NCBI GenBank assembly: GCA_016713665.1 | Contig: JADJOR010000025.1 | Location: forward strand, 88,779 to 152,778 | Length of the DNA stretch: 64,000 nt | Reading direction: 5' to 3' | Source: Deltaproteobacteria bacterium | GTDB lineage: Bacteria > Myxococcota_A > UBA9160 > UBA4427 | Part shown: piece after piece, positions 31,538 to 41,178 of the stretch | Layout of the letters: the number at the start of each line of letters is the position of its first letter | Numbering within the stretch: the first letter of the stretch is position 1 | Program-made: the position numbers and the translations under genes | The notes under the pieces: generated by a model | What the model was told of the DNA's origin: nothing | What the model saw: only the letters and a program-made list of their open reading frames with translations | Databases searched by the model: none

Positions 31538-32256
31538 GCGATCTCCCGACCGGCGAGGAGAAGCGCGTCCGCGTGCGCGAGATGTTCGACCGCATCGCGC
31601 CGCGCTACGACGCGCTCAATCGCATCGTGTCGCTCGGCCTCGACCAGCGCTGGCGCCGCCGCGCGCTCGCGAAGATCCAGGTCGGCGCGGGCGATCTCGT
31701 GGTCGACCTCGCCTGCGGCACCGGCGACTTCTGCGAGCTCGTCGAGGCGCTTGGCGCCCGGGCGATCGGCGTCGACTTCGCGCGCGAGATGCTGCGCCAG
31801 GCGGCGGCGCGGGGGCTCCGCTTTCCGAAGGTCCAGGGCGACGGCGAATGGCTGCCCTTCGCGACGGCTTCGGTCGACGCCGTGACCTGCGGCTTCGCCC
31901 TGCGCAACTTCGTGTCGCTCGAGGCGGTGCTGCGGGAGATCGCGCGGATCGTGCGTCCGGGCGGGCGCATCGCGCTGGTCGACGTCGACCGGCCCGTCTG
32001 GGGGCCGCTGCGGGCCGCCCACTCGCTCTACTTCGATCGCCTCGTGCCCCTGGTCGGCGGGCTGCTCTCCGACCGCAGCGCCTACAAGTACCTCCCGAAG
32101 TCGACCGCCTATCTGCCCGCGCCCGAGGTCCTGCGCACGATGCTCTCCGGCGCCGGCTTCCTCGAGCTCGAGCGCGAGATCGTCCTGCTCGGCTCGGCCC
32201 AGATCCTGACCGGCGTGCGCGGCCCGCTGACGCCGGTCGGGGGGCGCTCGCGATGA
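31528..32256 (+). CDS. menG: Demethylmenaquinone methyltransferase (UbiE/MenG)
   Basis: A 242-residue SAM-dependent methyltransferase making the last step of menaquinone synthesis. It has the family N-terminus VREMFDRIAPRYDALNRIVS, the SAM motif LVVDLACGTGDFCELV (about 57-72) and the UbiE signature VTCGFALRNFVSLEAVLREI (first 20 residues of motif). The C-terminal YKYLPKSTAYLPAP and SAQILTG are standard. Context in a Men operon fixes the substrate as demethylmenaquinone rather than ubiquinone precursors. It overlaps merR by 10 bp and menF by 4 bp. Confidence 0.95.
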   Translation: MALGDLPTGEEKRVRVREMFDRIAPRYDALNRIVSLGLDQRWRRRALAKIQVGAGDLVVDLACGTGDFCELVEALGARAIGVDFAREMLRQAAARGLRFPKVQGDGEWLPFATASVDAVTCGFALRNFVSLEAVLREIARIVRPGGRIALVDVDRPVWGPLRAAHSLYFDRLVPLVGGLLSDRSAYKYLPKSTAYLPAPEVLRTMLSGAGFLELEREIVLLGSAQILTGVRGPLTPVGGRSR

Positions 32257-33803
32257 GCGCCCGGCGCGTCGAGCGCGGCGCCCCCGAAGCCGGCCTCGAG
32301 CAGGGCATCCGGTGCACCGTCGCCCGCGCGCGCGCCTCTGGCCGCCCGCAATTCCTCGCCTGGGTCGCGCCCCTGCCCGAGCTCGAGGCCGAGTCGGGCA
32401 TCCGGTGCCTCGCCTGGGCCGGGCCCCGCGATCGTTGTTATTGGGAGCGGATCGACGCGGGGGAGCTCCACTTCGCGTGGGGGAGCCTCGACGAGCTCGA
32501 GGGCGAGGGGCCCGAGCGTTATGCGGCGGTGCGAGCGTGGCAGCGCGACGTCGGCGCCCGGCTCGACTGGCTCGGCCTCGAGCGCCCGCCCACGCGACCG
32601 CTCTTCGTCGGGGGCTTCGCCTTCGACGAAGGCGGGAGCACCGACCCCGACTGGAAGGCCTTTCCGGCGGCGCGCTTCGTGCTGCCGGAGGGGATCATCG
32701 AGCGGGCATCGGGCGAGGCGCGCTGCGTGCTGCTCGCCCGGATCGAGGCGCATGGCGACGAGGCGGCGCTCGCGGCGGAGCTCGTGCGACGCCTCGACGA
32801 GATCCGCCGGGTCGTTCGGGGGCGAGGGGAGCCGGGCGCGTCGGGCCTCGGGCTTGGGGACTCCGCGTCCGCGGGTTCGATGGCCGGCGTATTCGCGGGC
32901 GCCGGGACCGAGGTCGATGCCGAGGGGCCCGAGTACCGCGTGCGCGCCGACCGCAGCCACGCGCGCTTCCGGGTCCAGGTCCGCCAGGCGCTGGCCGAGA
33001 TCGCGAGCGGGCGCTTCGCGAAGCTCGTGCTCGCCCGCTCCCTCGCCGTCGAGCACGACGCCGACTTCGACGTCCCGGGCTTCCTCGCGCGTCTGCGCGG
33101 CGTCTATCCGAGCTGCACGTTGATCGCGATCGGTCGCGGCCGCGACAGCTTCGTCGCCGCGACGCCGGAGACACTCGTGCGCGTCGAGGGCGATCGCCTC
33201 GAGACCGCGGCCCTCGCCGGCTCGGCGCCCCGTGGCCGCACGCCCGACGAAGATCTCGCCCTCGGCCGGGGGCTCCTCGCGAGCGCCAAGAACCGCGCCG
33301 AGCATGCCCACGTCGTCGAGGCGATCCGCGCCGTCCTCCGCCCGCGCACCGCCAGCCTCGCGATCCCCGCCGAGCCCCGCCTCAAGGCGCTCTTCGGCAT
33401 CCAGCACCTCGAGACGCCGATCGAAGCTCGGCTCGCCGCCACGCGCGCCGACGAGGAGGCGACCGACGTGCTCGCCCTGGTCGCGGCGCTCCATCCGACC
33501 CCCGCCGTCGCCGGTGCCCCGGCGCGGGAGGCGGCGGCCTGGCTGCGCCGCTTCGAGGGCCTCGAGCGGGGATGGTATGCGGCCCCGATCGGCTGGCTCG
33601 ACGCGCAGGGCGGCGGCGCCTTCTGCGTGGCCCTTCGCTCGGCGCTGATCCGGAACGGGGTCGGTGCAGCGGGGCGGCCGGCGGGAAGCCGCGCGCGGCT
33701 CTTCGCCGGAGCCGGCCTCGTCGAAGGCTCGGATCCCGAGCAGGAGCTCGTCGAGACGCGCATCAAGCTCCGGGCCCTGCTCGCGCCGCTCACGGAGATC
33801 TGA
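32253..33803 (+). CDS. menF: Isochorismate synthase
   Basis: A 516-residue chorismate-binding enzyme converting chorismate to isochorismate, the first committed step of menaquinone synthesis. The C-terminal half holds the catalytic motifs: KLVLARSLAVEHDADFD-type start (KLVLARS), LAGSAPRGRTPDEDLALG, SAKNRAEHAHVVEAI, IQHLETPIEARL, HPTPAVAGAPAREAAAWL, ERGWYAAPIGWLD and FAGAGLVEGSDPEQELVET with Mg-binding Glu. The N-terminal domain is more variable and includes a Gly/Ala-rich loop near residue 200. It overlaps menG by 4 bp and is followed by menD after 4 bp. Confidence 0.93.
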   Translation: MSARRVERGAPEAGLEQGIRCTVARARASGRPQFLAWVAPLPELEAESGIRCLAWAGPRDRCYWERIDAGELHFAWGSLDELEGEGPERYAAVRAWQRDVGARLDWLGLERPPTRPLFVGGFAFDEGGSTDPDWKAFPAARFVLPEGIIERASGEARCVLLARIEAHGDEAALAAELVRRLDEIRRVVRGRGEPGASGLGLGDSASAGSMAGVFAGAGTEVDAEGPEYRVRADRSHARFRVQVRQALAEIASGRFAKLVLARSLAVEHDADFDVPGFLARLRGVYPSCTLIAIGRGRDSFVAATPETLVRVEGDRLETAALAGSAPRGRTPDEDLALGRGLLASAKNRAEHAHVVEAIRAVLRPRTASLAIPAEPRLKALFGIQHLETPIEARLAATRADEEATDVLALVAALHPTPAVAGAPAREAAAWLRRFEGLERGWYAAPIGWLDAQGGGAFCVALRSALIRNGVGAAGRPAGSRARLFAGAGLVEGSDPEQELVETRIKLRALLAPLTEI

Positions 33804-33807
33804 GGCG

Positions 33808-35706
33808 ATGGCTCCTGCCGAATCAGCGATCCCCGCCGCCGCGACCGCGTTCCGCGCGGATCCCGACGCGGTCTACGCCTGCGTCGGTCAGTTCTTCGCG
33901 AGCCTCGCCGAGGCCGGCGTCGAGCACGTCGTGATCTCCCCGGGCTCCCGCTCGACGCCGCTGGCGATCGCCGCCGAGCTCGTCCCCGGGCTGCGAACCT
34001 GGATCGAGCTCGACGAGCGCGCTGCGGGCTTCTTCGCCCTCGGCGTCGGCCGGGCGACGGGACGACCCGCCGCACTCGTGTGTACCTCGGGCACCGCCGC
34101 TGCGAACTATCTCCCCGCCGTCGTCGAGGCCCATCACGCGCGGGTGCCCCTGCTCGTCCTCACGGCGGATCGGCCGAGCGAGCTGCGGGATTTCGGAGCG
34201 GGGCAGACGATCGAGCAGGGCGGGCTCTACGGGCGCAGTCCGCGCTGGGCCGTCGAGGTGCCCGTGCCCGAGGCGGGGGACGAGGCGCTGCGGCATGCGG
34301 GGATCCTCGCGGCCCGGGCGGTGGCGCGGGCGACGGGTTGGCCGGCGGGGCCGGTGCACCTGAACTGGCCGCTGCGCGAGCCGCTCGCCCCATCGCCGGG
34401 GGTACGCGCGGCGCTCGCGGGGCTTCGCGACGGGACGCGCGCGGGTGATGGGGCGGGAGCGGCGGGAAGGACGGCGACGGCGGGGATGGCGGCACCGAAG
34501 GCGCCCCGCGCCTCGCGGACGCCGCGCTTCAGCCGGGCGCTCTTTGCGGCCGATCCGCGGGACGTCGACGAGCTCGTCGCGGCGGCGACGGGGGTCGAGC
34601 GCGGAATCATCTGCGCCGGTCCGATGGAGGCCGACACCGAACGAGCGTCGGCCCTCGCCGAGTTCGCAGCCCAGGCGGGCTGGCCCATTCTGGCCGATCC
34701 CGCGTCGTCGCTGCGGAGCGGCCGCTGGACGGCGGGCTCGCCCGTGCTCGACGGCGGCGATCTGCTCGCGCGCGCGAGCGGCTTCGCGGCGGCGATGCGG
34801 CCCGAGCTCGTGCTGCGCATCGGCGATCCGCCGGTCTCGAAGGCGGGGCGTCTGTGGCTCGAGGCGGCGGCGCCGGCGGAGGTCTGGTGGCTCGACGAGG
34901 GCGGGCAATGGGGCGAGCCCTCGCGGCGCGTGACCCGCGTCGTCGAGGGGGGCGCGGCCTCGCTCCTGCGCGCGGCGGCGGCGCGGCTCCCGGAGCCCCC
35001 CGCCGCCGAACGGCGCTGGGCCGAGGGCTTCCGTTCGGCCGCGGCCCGGGGGCGCTCGGCGCTCGTCGCCTCGGCGAACGATCCGGCGGCGTTCTCCGGT
35101 CTCACCGTCGCCCTGGCGATCGCCCGCGCGCTGCCGCCCGACGCCCGGCTCTTCGCCTCGAATAGCATGCCGATCCGGCTCCTCGACCTCGCGCTGCCCG
35201 TGCGCCGCGAGCCGCTCGCCGTGCATTGCAATCGCGGCGCAGCGGGGATCGACGGGGTCACGTCGACGGCCCTCGGCGCGGCGGCGGCGAGCGGGCGGCC
35301 GAGCGTGCTCTTCACCGGCGACCTCGCGTTCCTCCACGACCTCACGGGTCTCCTGATCGCTCGCCGGGAGGCGATCCCGCTCACGATCGTCGTCCTCGAC
35401 GATGGCGGCGGCGGGATCTTCTCGTTCCTGCCCGTCGCCGAGCAGGGCGACGCGGTCGCCTACGATCGGCTCTTCCGGACGCCCCATTCGATCGATCTCG
35501 CCCGGGCCGCGTCGCTCTTCGAGCTCGAGCTCTTTGCGGCCGAGTCGCTCGCCGAGCTCGAGGCCGCGCTCGCGGCGGCGATCGGGGGCCCGCGGGTCTC
35601 GCTGGTCCACGTCCGGGTCGACGCCGAACGCAACGCCGCGCTTTTCCGGGCGGCCGTCGCGCGCGCCTGTGCGGCCGTCGACGCCGGGCTCGGGGGCGCG
35701 GCATGA
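33808..35706 (+). CDS. menD: SEPHCHC synthase (MenD)
   Basis: A 632-residue thiamine-diphosphate enzyme adding 2-oxoglutarate to isochorismate. The N-terminal domain has HVVISPGSRSTPLAIAA and WIELDERAAGFFALG with the catalytic Glu. The C-terminal TPP/Mg site reads LFTGDLAFLHDLTGLL and VVLDDGGGGIFSFLP, with Asp-Asp in place of the Asn-Asn of E. coli MenD, a known family variation. A low-complexity Ala/Gly/Arg insert (about 205-240) separates the first two domains, making the protein longer than the usual 550-580 residues. It overlaps menH by 4 bp. Confidence 0.94.
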   Translation: MAPAESAIPAAATAFRADPDAVYACVGQFFASLAEAGVEHVVISPGSRSTPLAIAAELVPGLRTWIELDERAAGFFALGVGRATGRPAALVCTSGTAAANYLPAVVEAHHARVPLLVLTADRPSELRDFGAGQTIEQGGLYGRSPRWAVEVPVPEAGDEALRHAGILAARAVARATGWPAGPVHLNWPLREPLAPSPGVRAALAGLRDGTRAGDGAGAAGRTATAGMAAPKAPRASRTPRFSRALFAADPRDVDELVAAATGVERGIICAGPMEADTERASALAEFAAQAGWPILADPASSLRSGRWTAGSPVLDGGDLLARASGFAAAMRPELVLRIGDPPVSKAGRLWLEAAAPAEVWWLDEGGQWGEPSRRVTRVVEGGAASLLRAAAARLPEPPAAERRWAEGFRSAAARGRSALVASANDPAAFSGLTVALAIARALPPDARLFASNSMPIRLLDLALPVRREPLAVHCNRGAAGIDGVTSTALGAAAASGRPSVLFTGDLAFLHDLTGLLIARREAIPLTIVVLDDGGGGIFSFLPVAEQGDAVAYDRLFRTPHSIDLARAASLFELELFAAESLAELEAALAAAIGGPRVSLVHVRVDAERNAALFRAAVARACAAVDAGLGGAA

Positions 35707-36638
35707 GCGCGACGGGGACCCGCAGCGTGTTCGTCGCGGCGGGGGGCGTCCGGCTGCATGCCCTCCTCGACGGGCCGGGCGCGGTTGCGGCGCCGGGCGA
35801 CGGAGCGCGGGCGACGCCGGGCGGTGTCGGGCGCGCGGCTGCGCCGGCCTCCGTCGGCGACGTCCTCGTCCTCCACGGCTTCACCGGATCCGCCGAGAGC
35901 ATGGCGAGCGTCGCCGCCGGACTCGCGGACTTCGCCCGGGTCGCGCGCCTCGAGCTCGTCGGCCACGGCGAGAGCGACGCCCCGGACGACGTCGCGACCT
36001 ACGCGATGGAGGCGTGTGCTTCGCAGATCGTCGACGCCGCGAGCGCGCTCGGCTTCGAGCGCCCGCATCTGATCGGCTACTCGATGGGCGGACGCGCCGC
36101 ACTCGCAGCGGCGCTCGCCCGGCCCGAGCGCTTCGCGAGCCTCGTGCTCGTCGGCGCGACGGCGGGGATCGCGGATCCCGGACAGCGGAGCGAACGCATC
36201 GCCGCCGATCGCGCGCTCGCGGACTCGATCGAGCGCGACGGGCTCGAGCGCTTCGTCGACGCCTGGATGGCGCAGCCGCTCTTCGCGAGCCAGGTGCGGC
36301 TCGGATCCGAAGCCCTCGAGGCGGCGCGAAGACAGCGGCTCGGGAATCGGCCGCGCGGGCTCGCAAACAGCCTGCGCGGGATGGGGGCGGGAGCGCAGGC
36401 GCCGCTGCAGGATCGGCTGGCTCGCTTCGAGGGGCCGGTGCTCCTCGTGGTCGGCGAGGAGGACGCGAAATTCCGCGCGATCGCGACCGAGCTCGCCCGG
36501 GCGCTGCCGCGGGCGCGAATCGAGATCATCCGGGACGCGGGGCATGCGGCGCATCTCGAGGCGCCGGCGTGCTTCGCCCGGGCCGTGCGCGCGTTTCTCG
36601 CGTCGACCGCGGCGTCTGCCCTGGGAGATCGGCCATGA
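35703..36638 (+). CDS. menH: SHCHC synthase, alpha/beta hydrolase (MenH)
   Basis: A 311-residue alpha/beta hydrolase that eliminates pyruvate from the MenD product. Key residues are in VLHGFTGSAESM (oxyanion region), GYSMGGRAALA (Ser nucleophile elbow), VVGEEDAKF (acid) and DAGHAAHLEAP (His). MenH of E. coli has 252 residues; most of the excess here is a Gly/Ala/Pro-rich insert at about 26-55. The position between menD and menA, with 4-bp overlaps on both sides, supports MenH over a generic hydrolase. Confidence 0.88.
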   Translation: MSATGTRSVFVAAGGVRLHALLDGPGAVAAPGDGARATPGGVGRAAAPASVGDVLVLHGFTGSAESMASVAAGLADFARVARLELVGHGESDAPDDVATYAMEACASQIVDAASALGFERPHLIGYSMGGRAALAAALARPERFASLVLVGATAGIADPGQRSERIAADRALADSIERDGLERFVDAWMAQPLFASQVRLGSEALEAARRQRLGNRPRGLANSLRGMGAGAQAPLQDRLARFEGPVLLVVGEEDAKFRAIATELARALPRARIEIIRDAGHAAHLEAPACFARAVRAFLASTAASALGDRP

Positions 36639-37630
36639 CTTCGCTCGATTCGATGACCTCGACCTCGACCTCGACCTCGACTGCGACCGCGGGCTCGCCT
36701 TCGGCCTCGACCTCGCCTGCGAAGGCTGCGGTGGCGAGCCCGGCGATCCGCCCGGGCAGCCTCTCGGCCTGGATCCTCGCGATGCGCCCGCGCACGTTGC
36801 CGGTCTCGCTCGCGCCGGTGCTGGTCGGGACGGCGGTCGCGCATCAGGCGGGGGGCGTGCGGGTCGGGCCGGCGCTCGCGGCCGCGGGCGGTGCGCTGTT
36901 GCTCCAGATCGGCTCGAATCTCGCGAACGACGTCTTCGACTACGAGAAGGGCGCCGATACGGCAGCGCGCATCGGCCCGCCGCGGGCGACCCAGCTCGGG
37001 CTGCTCTCGCCGCGGGCGATGAAGCGCGGGATGGTCGTCGTCTTCGGTCTCGCGATCGCGATCGGCGTCTACCTGACGGCGGTCGCGGGGCCGGTGATCC
37101 CCGTGATCGGCCTCGTCTCGATCGCCGCCGCCATCGCCTATACCGGCGGCCCCTGGCCCCTCGGCTACCACGGCCTCGGCGACGTCGCGGTCTTCGTCTT
37201 CTTCGGGGTCGTCGCCGTCGCGGGGACCGCCTTCGTCCAGCTGGGCCACGTCCCACCGCTCGCGTGGATGGCCTCGATCCCGGTCGGCGCCCTCGCGACG
37301 GCGATCCTCGTCGTCAACAACCTGCGCGACGTCGACACCGACCGCAGCGCCGGCAAGCGCACCCTCGCCGTCCGCCTCGGCCGCAGCGGGGCGCGCGCCG
37401 AGTGGACGGCGCTCGTCGCCTCGGCCTATCTGATCGCGAGCGCGGTCGGGCTCGCCTTCGACGCGACGCTCTTCGCGGCGCTCCCCTGGCTGACGCTGCC
37501 GAAGGCGATCGCGCTCGGGCGCGTCCTGCATCGCGAGGAGGCGGGGCCGCCGCTGAACGCGGCGCTCGCCGGCACGGCGCAGCTCTGCTTCCTGTTCTCG
37601 CTGCTCTTCGCCGCGGGACTCGCTGCGTGA
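36635..37630 (+). CDS. menA: 1,4-dihydroxy-2-naphthoate polyprenyltransferase
   Basis: A 331-residue membrane prenyltransferase of the UbiA superfamily attaching the isoprenoid tail to DHNA. The first Asp-rich motif is in NLANDVFDYEKGAD (about 97-110), and the second in NNLRDVDTDRSAGKRTLAV (about 229-247); about eight hydrophobic helices follow the usual plan. The N-terminal 45 residues are a Ser/Thr/Ala low-complexity leader (TSTSTSTSTATAGS) encoded by four GACCTC hexamers at 36655-36680; it lies outside the conserved enzyme and would be tolerant of length changes. It overlaps menH by 4 bp and menC by 1 bp. Confidence 0.94.
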   Translation: MTSLDSMTSTSTSTSTATAGSPSASTSPAKAAVASPAIRPGSLSAWILAMRPRTLPVSLAPVLVGTAVAHQAGGVRVGPALAAAGGALLLQIGSNLANDVFDYEKGADTAARIGPPRATQLGLLSPRAMKRGMVVVFGLAIAIGVYLTAVAGPVIPVIGLVSIAAAIAYTGGPWPLGYHGLGDVAVFVFFGVVAVAGTAFVQLGHVPPLAWMASIPVGALATAILVVNNLRDVDTDRSAGKRTLAVRLGRSGARAEWTALVASAYLIASAVGLAFDATLFAALPWLTLPKAIALGRVLHREEAGPPLNAALAGTAQLCFLFSLLFAAGLAA

Positions 37631-40463
37631 TGCGCATGCGGATCGTGCGGGCGGAGCTGCGCGCCTTCGTGCTGCCCCTGGTCGCACCGCTCGCGACGGC
37701 CCACGGCCCGATCGCCGAGCGCGCGGGCTGGCTCGTCACCCTCGAAGACGAGGACGGGCGCATCGGTCAGGGCGAGGCGACGCCGCTCCCCGACTTCGGC
37801 GGCGAGGACCTCGCGGCCTGTCGCGCGGCGCTCCGGGCGGCGCTGCCGACGCTGGTCGATGGGGCTGCGCGCACGCTCGACGAGGCGCTCGAGCAGATCG
37901 AACCGAGCTTTGCCGCGCGCCCCGTCGCCCGTGCAGCTCTCGAATCCGCGCTCGCCGCGCTCGCGGCGCAGCGCGAGGGCATGACGCTCGCGGCCTGGAT
38001 CCGCCGCCGGGCCGGGCTGCCGGGCTCGCCCGCCAGCGACGTCCGCGTCCAGGCCCTCGTCGCGGGCGCGACACCAGACGAGGTCACGGCCTCGGCCCGC
38101 CGCGCCCTCGGGCAGGGCTTCACGGTCTTCAAGCTCAAGCTCGGCGCCGACCGCGATGTCGACGCCGACCGCGACCTCGCGCGTGTGGCCGCCCTGCGCG
38201 CGGCGATCGGGCCGGGCGGCCGCATCCGGCTCGACGCCAACGAGGCGTGGACCCGCGCCGAGGCCGAGCGAGTGCTCGCCCGCCTCGCGCCCTTCGCGAT
38301 CGAGTTCGTCGAGCAGCCCGTGGTGCGCACCGACCTCGACGGGCTCGCAGCCCTCGATCGCGCGGGACCGATCGCCGTCGCTGCCGACGAGGCGCTGATC
38401 GGCGACGGGCTCGCGGCGTGCCTCGCACGGCGGGCAGCGCGGATCATCGTGGTGAAGCCGGCGGTGCTCGGCGGGATCGGGCCGGCGATCGCGCTTGCGG
38501 CCCGGGCGCGCGCGGCGGGGGTCCGGATCGTCTACTCGAACCTGATCGAAGGCCGAGTCGGGCGTGAGACGGCGACCGCGATCGCCGCGGCCCTCGCGCT
38601 CCCGAACGCGGACGGCACGGCCGAGGTCCACGGCCTCGGCACGGCGGCGCTCCTCGCCCGGGATCTCGAGCCGGCGGGCGAGGGGTGGGCCGCGCCGACT
38701 TCGGAAGGGGAGAGGCTCGAGCTCGACGCGGGCTGGCTCGCGCGCTTCGCCTGTGCGCACCGCGATGGCGCCGCGCGCGACGCGGCGGCGCTCGTCTGCG
38801 AAGACCACGCCTACCCCTACACCGCCTTGATGGCGGCCGTGCGCGCCGCGGACGGGGCGCTCGGGGCGGCAGGCTTCGAAGCGGGCGATCTCGTCGCCGT
38901 CCTCGCCCCCCCTTCGCCGGCGGGCGTCGTCCTGATCCACGCAATGCTCGAACGGCGCGTCGTCCTGCTGCCGCTCAACCTCCGGCTGACCGAGGTCGAG
39001 CTCGCCCGCGCCCTCGCCACGACGCGCCCGACGGCCCTCGTCGTGACCGAGGCCCTCGATCGCGATCTCGCGGCGCGCCTCGCGCGGGCGGGCGGATGTC
39101 GACTGTTCGCGCTCGGGTCGGGAGCCGGGGACGCGGCGCTGCAGGTCGTGCTCGCTCCTCGATCGCCCGGGCAATCGTCCGAGTCCACACCCACACCCAC
39201 ACCCACACACCCGAGCCCGCGATGGGCGCGCCTGGACGACCGCGCGCGGCATTCGAGGAGATCGGGGCGGCTCTCGTCCTGCTGACCTCCGGCACGAGCG
39301 GTCCACCGAAGGCCGCGATCCTGACCCGCGCGAACCTGATCGCAAGCGCCCGCGCCTCGGCTCGCCTCCTCGGCAGCGAACGCGGCGATCGCTGGCTGCT
39401 CTGCATGCCGCTCTTCCATATCGCGGGCCTCTCGATCCTCGTGCGCGCGGCGCTCGCCGGGGCCTGCGTCGTGCTCGAGCCGCGCTTCGACGCGTCGCGG
39501 ATCGCGCGGCTGCTCGACGAAGAGCGAATCACCCACGCGAGCCTCGTCGCGACGACCCTCGAGCAGCTCCTCGACGCCCGCGGCGAGCGGCCGGCGCCGG
39601 CCTCGCTCCGGCTCGTGCTGCTCGGCGGGGGGCCCGCGTCGGATGCGCTGCTCGCCCGCGCGCTCGCCTCGGCCTATCCGATCGCGCCGACCTACGGGTT
39701 GACCGAGGCCGCGTCCCAGGTCGCGACGCGTCTGCCGCGCGGGCGCGCGTCGGCGTCTGCGTCCGGCTCGGTGGCGGAGACTGCATCCGCGTTCGCGACG
39801 CGTTCCGGCTCGAGCGACGGCGTGCAATCCGACTTCGACCTCGAGCCCGACATCGAGCCCGACCTCGATCTCGGCGGCGGGCTCGTGCCGCTCCCGGGGA
39901 CCCGGATCCGCATCGTCGACGCCGCGGACACGCCGGTCGCGGCGGGGCTCGAGGGCGAGATCCAGGTCCGCGGGCCGAGCGTGATGGCGGGCTATCTCGA
40001 CGATCCCGAGTCGACGGCGCGGACGCTGCGCGGGGGCTGGCTCGCGACGGGGGATTTCGGCCGGCTCGACGCGGCGGGACGCCTGCGCGTGCTCGATCGG
40101 CGGAGCGATCTGATCGTGTCGGGCGGGGAGAACGTCTATCCCGCGGAGCTCGAGGGCGTGATCGCGAGCCATCCCGAGGTCCTCGAGGCGGGCGTCGTCG
40201 GGGTGCCCGATGCGCGCTTCGGCGCGCGGCCCCTCGCGTTCGTCGTCTGGCGCGCGGGCGCCGCGCGGGATCCGGCCGCCCTCGCGGCGTGGTGTCGGGC
40301 GCGGCTCGCGGGCTACAAGCAGCCGGTCGATTTCGTCGCGGTCGAGGCGCTCCCGCGCAACGCGTCGGGCAAGCTGCTGCGCCGGGCGCTCGCCGAGCTC
40401 GGTGGACTCGCCGGGTCCGGCGGGTCCGACGGCCCGGACGAGGTCAGGGCTCGTCGGCCTTGA
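37630..40463 (+). pseudogene. menC-menE: menC-menE fusion with a 2-nt frameshift in a microsatellite
   Basis: One frame from 37630 encodes o-succinylbenzoate synthase (about 1-365; enolase-superfamily residues in FKLKLG, RLDANEAW, IEFVEQPV, VAADEALIG and IIVVKPAVLGG) and continues without a stop into the N-terminus of o-succinylbenzoyl-CoA ligase (LARFACAHRDGAARDAAALV, PLNLRLTEVELARAL). That frame ends at 39285. The rest of MenE is in another frame to 40463: LLTSGTSGPPKAAILTR, YGLTEAASQVA, GWLATGDFG, SDLIVSGGENVYPAELE and PRNASGKLLRRAL with its A10 Lys. Deleting AC from the repeat near 39204-39210 joins both into one 943-residue frame (TPTPTPTPEPAMGAP). It may be a sequencing error, a real mutation or a switch. 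A separate menE start is not visible. Confidence 0.82.
39185..39214. repeat. CCACAC hexanucleotide microsatellite with extra AC at the menC-E frameshift
   Basis: Four CCACAC units are followed by ACACCC instead of the expected in-register unit. Hexamer slippage would keep frame; the dinucleotide excess at CACACAC breaks it. It encodes Thr-Pro repeats in one frame and Thr-His repeats in another, inside the MenE part of the fusion gene, between its N-terminal region and the SGTSG nucleotide loop. Confidence 0.8.
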
Positions 40464-41178
40464 GATGCTGCAGGAAGAGCTCGCGGACGCGGCCCATCGT
40501 CTCCTCGGGGTCGCGGTCGGCGAACTCGCTCGCCGGGATCGGATCGAGGATCTGCACCGAGATCGCGTGACGCCCCTGCAGGACGAAGCCCCGCTTCGGG
40601 AGCGCCTCGGCGGTGCCTCGCACGATGATCGGCTGGAGCGGGACGCGATTGCGCGCGGCGATCTGGAACGCGCCGGGATTGAAGGCGCGCAGTCGGCCCG
40701 AAGCCGAGCGTGTGCCCTCCGGAAACATCAGGATCGAGCTGCCCTCGGCGAGGGCGCGGTCGCATTGACGCAGCATCGCGATCACGCTCTGCCGGTCGCC
40801 GCGGCGCAGCGGGATGTAGCCGCAGAGGCGCATGTTCCAGCCGATCACCGGCACGCGGAAGTTTTCGATCTTCGAGACCCACTTGAAGTGGCTCTGCAAT
40901 CGGAACAGGACCAGGATGTCGAGCAGCGAGAGGTGGTTCGCGACGATCACCGCCGGCCCCGCCTCGTAGAGCCGCTCCCGATCGATCAGGCGCACGGGCC
41001 AGGCCGGATTGAGCCAGGTATAGAGCGAGGCCCAGAGCGACGTGAAGCGGTGGAGCACCGTCCGCCTCCGGTCGAAGGGCGCGGTCCCGAGCCAGAGCAC
41101 GAGCCCGATCGGGAAGAGCAGCAGCGACGAGATCGCCACGAAGCCCCAGAAGACGAGCGAGCCCGCCATGCGCATCAT
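40444..41178 (-). CDS. plsC: 1-acyl-sn-glycerol-3-phosphate acyltransferase (PlsC family)
   Basis: A 244-residue membrane-associated acyltransferase that acylates lysophosphatidic acid or a similar lipid. An N-terminal hydrophobic segment (about 8-32) precedes the motifs IVANHLSLLDILVLF (NHxxxxD, motif I), IPLRRGDRQS (motif II region), MFPEGTRSASGRL (motif III) and PLQPIIVRGT (motif IV). The start at 41178 is fixed by a 4-bp overlap with the amidotransferase gene and a GGGAG site inside it. The 3' end overlaps the convergent menC-E gene by 20 bp. Confidence 0.92.
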   Translation of the reverse strand: MMRMAGSLVFWGFVAISSLLLFPIGLVLWLGTAPFDRRRTVLHRFTSLWASLYTWLNPAWPVRLIDRERLYEAGPAVIVANHLSLLDILVLFRLQSHFKWVSKIENFRVPVIGWNMRLCGYIPLRRGDRQSVIAMLRQCDRALAEGSSILMFPEGTRSASGRLRAFNPGAFQIAARNRVPLQPIIVRGTAEALPKRGFVLQGRHAISVQILDPIPASEFADRDPEETMGRVRELFLQHLKADEP

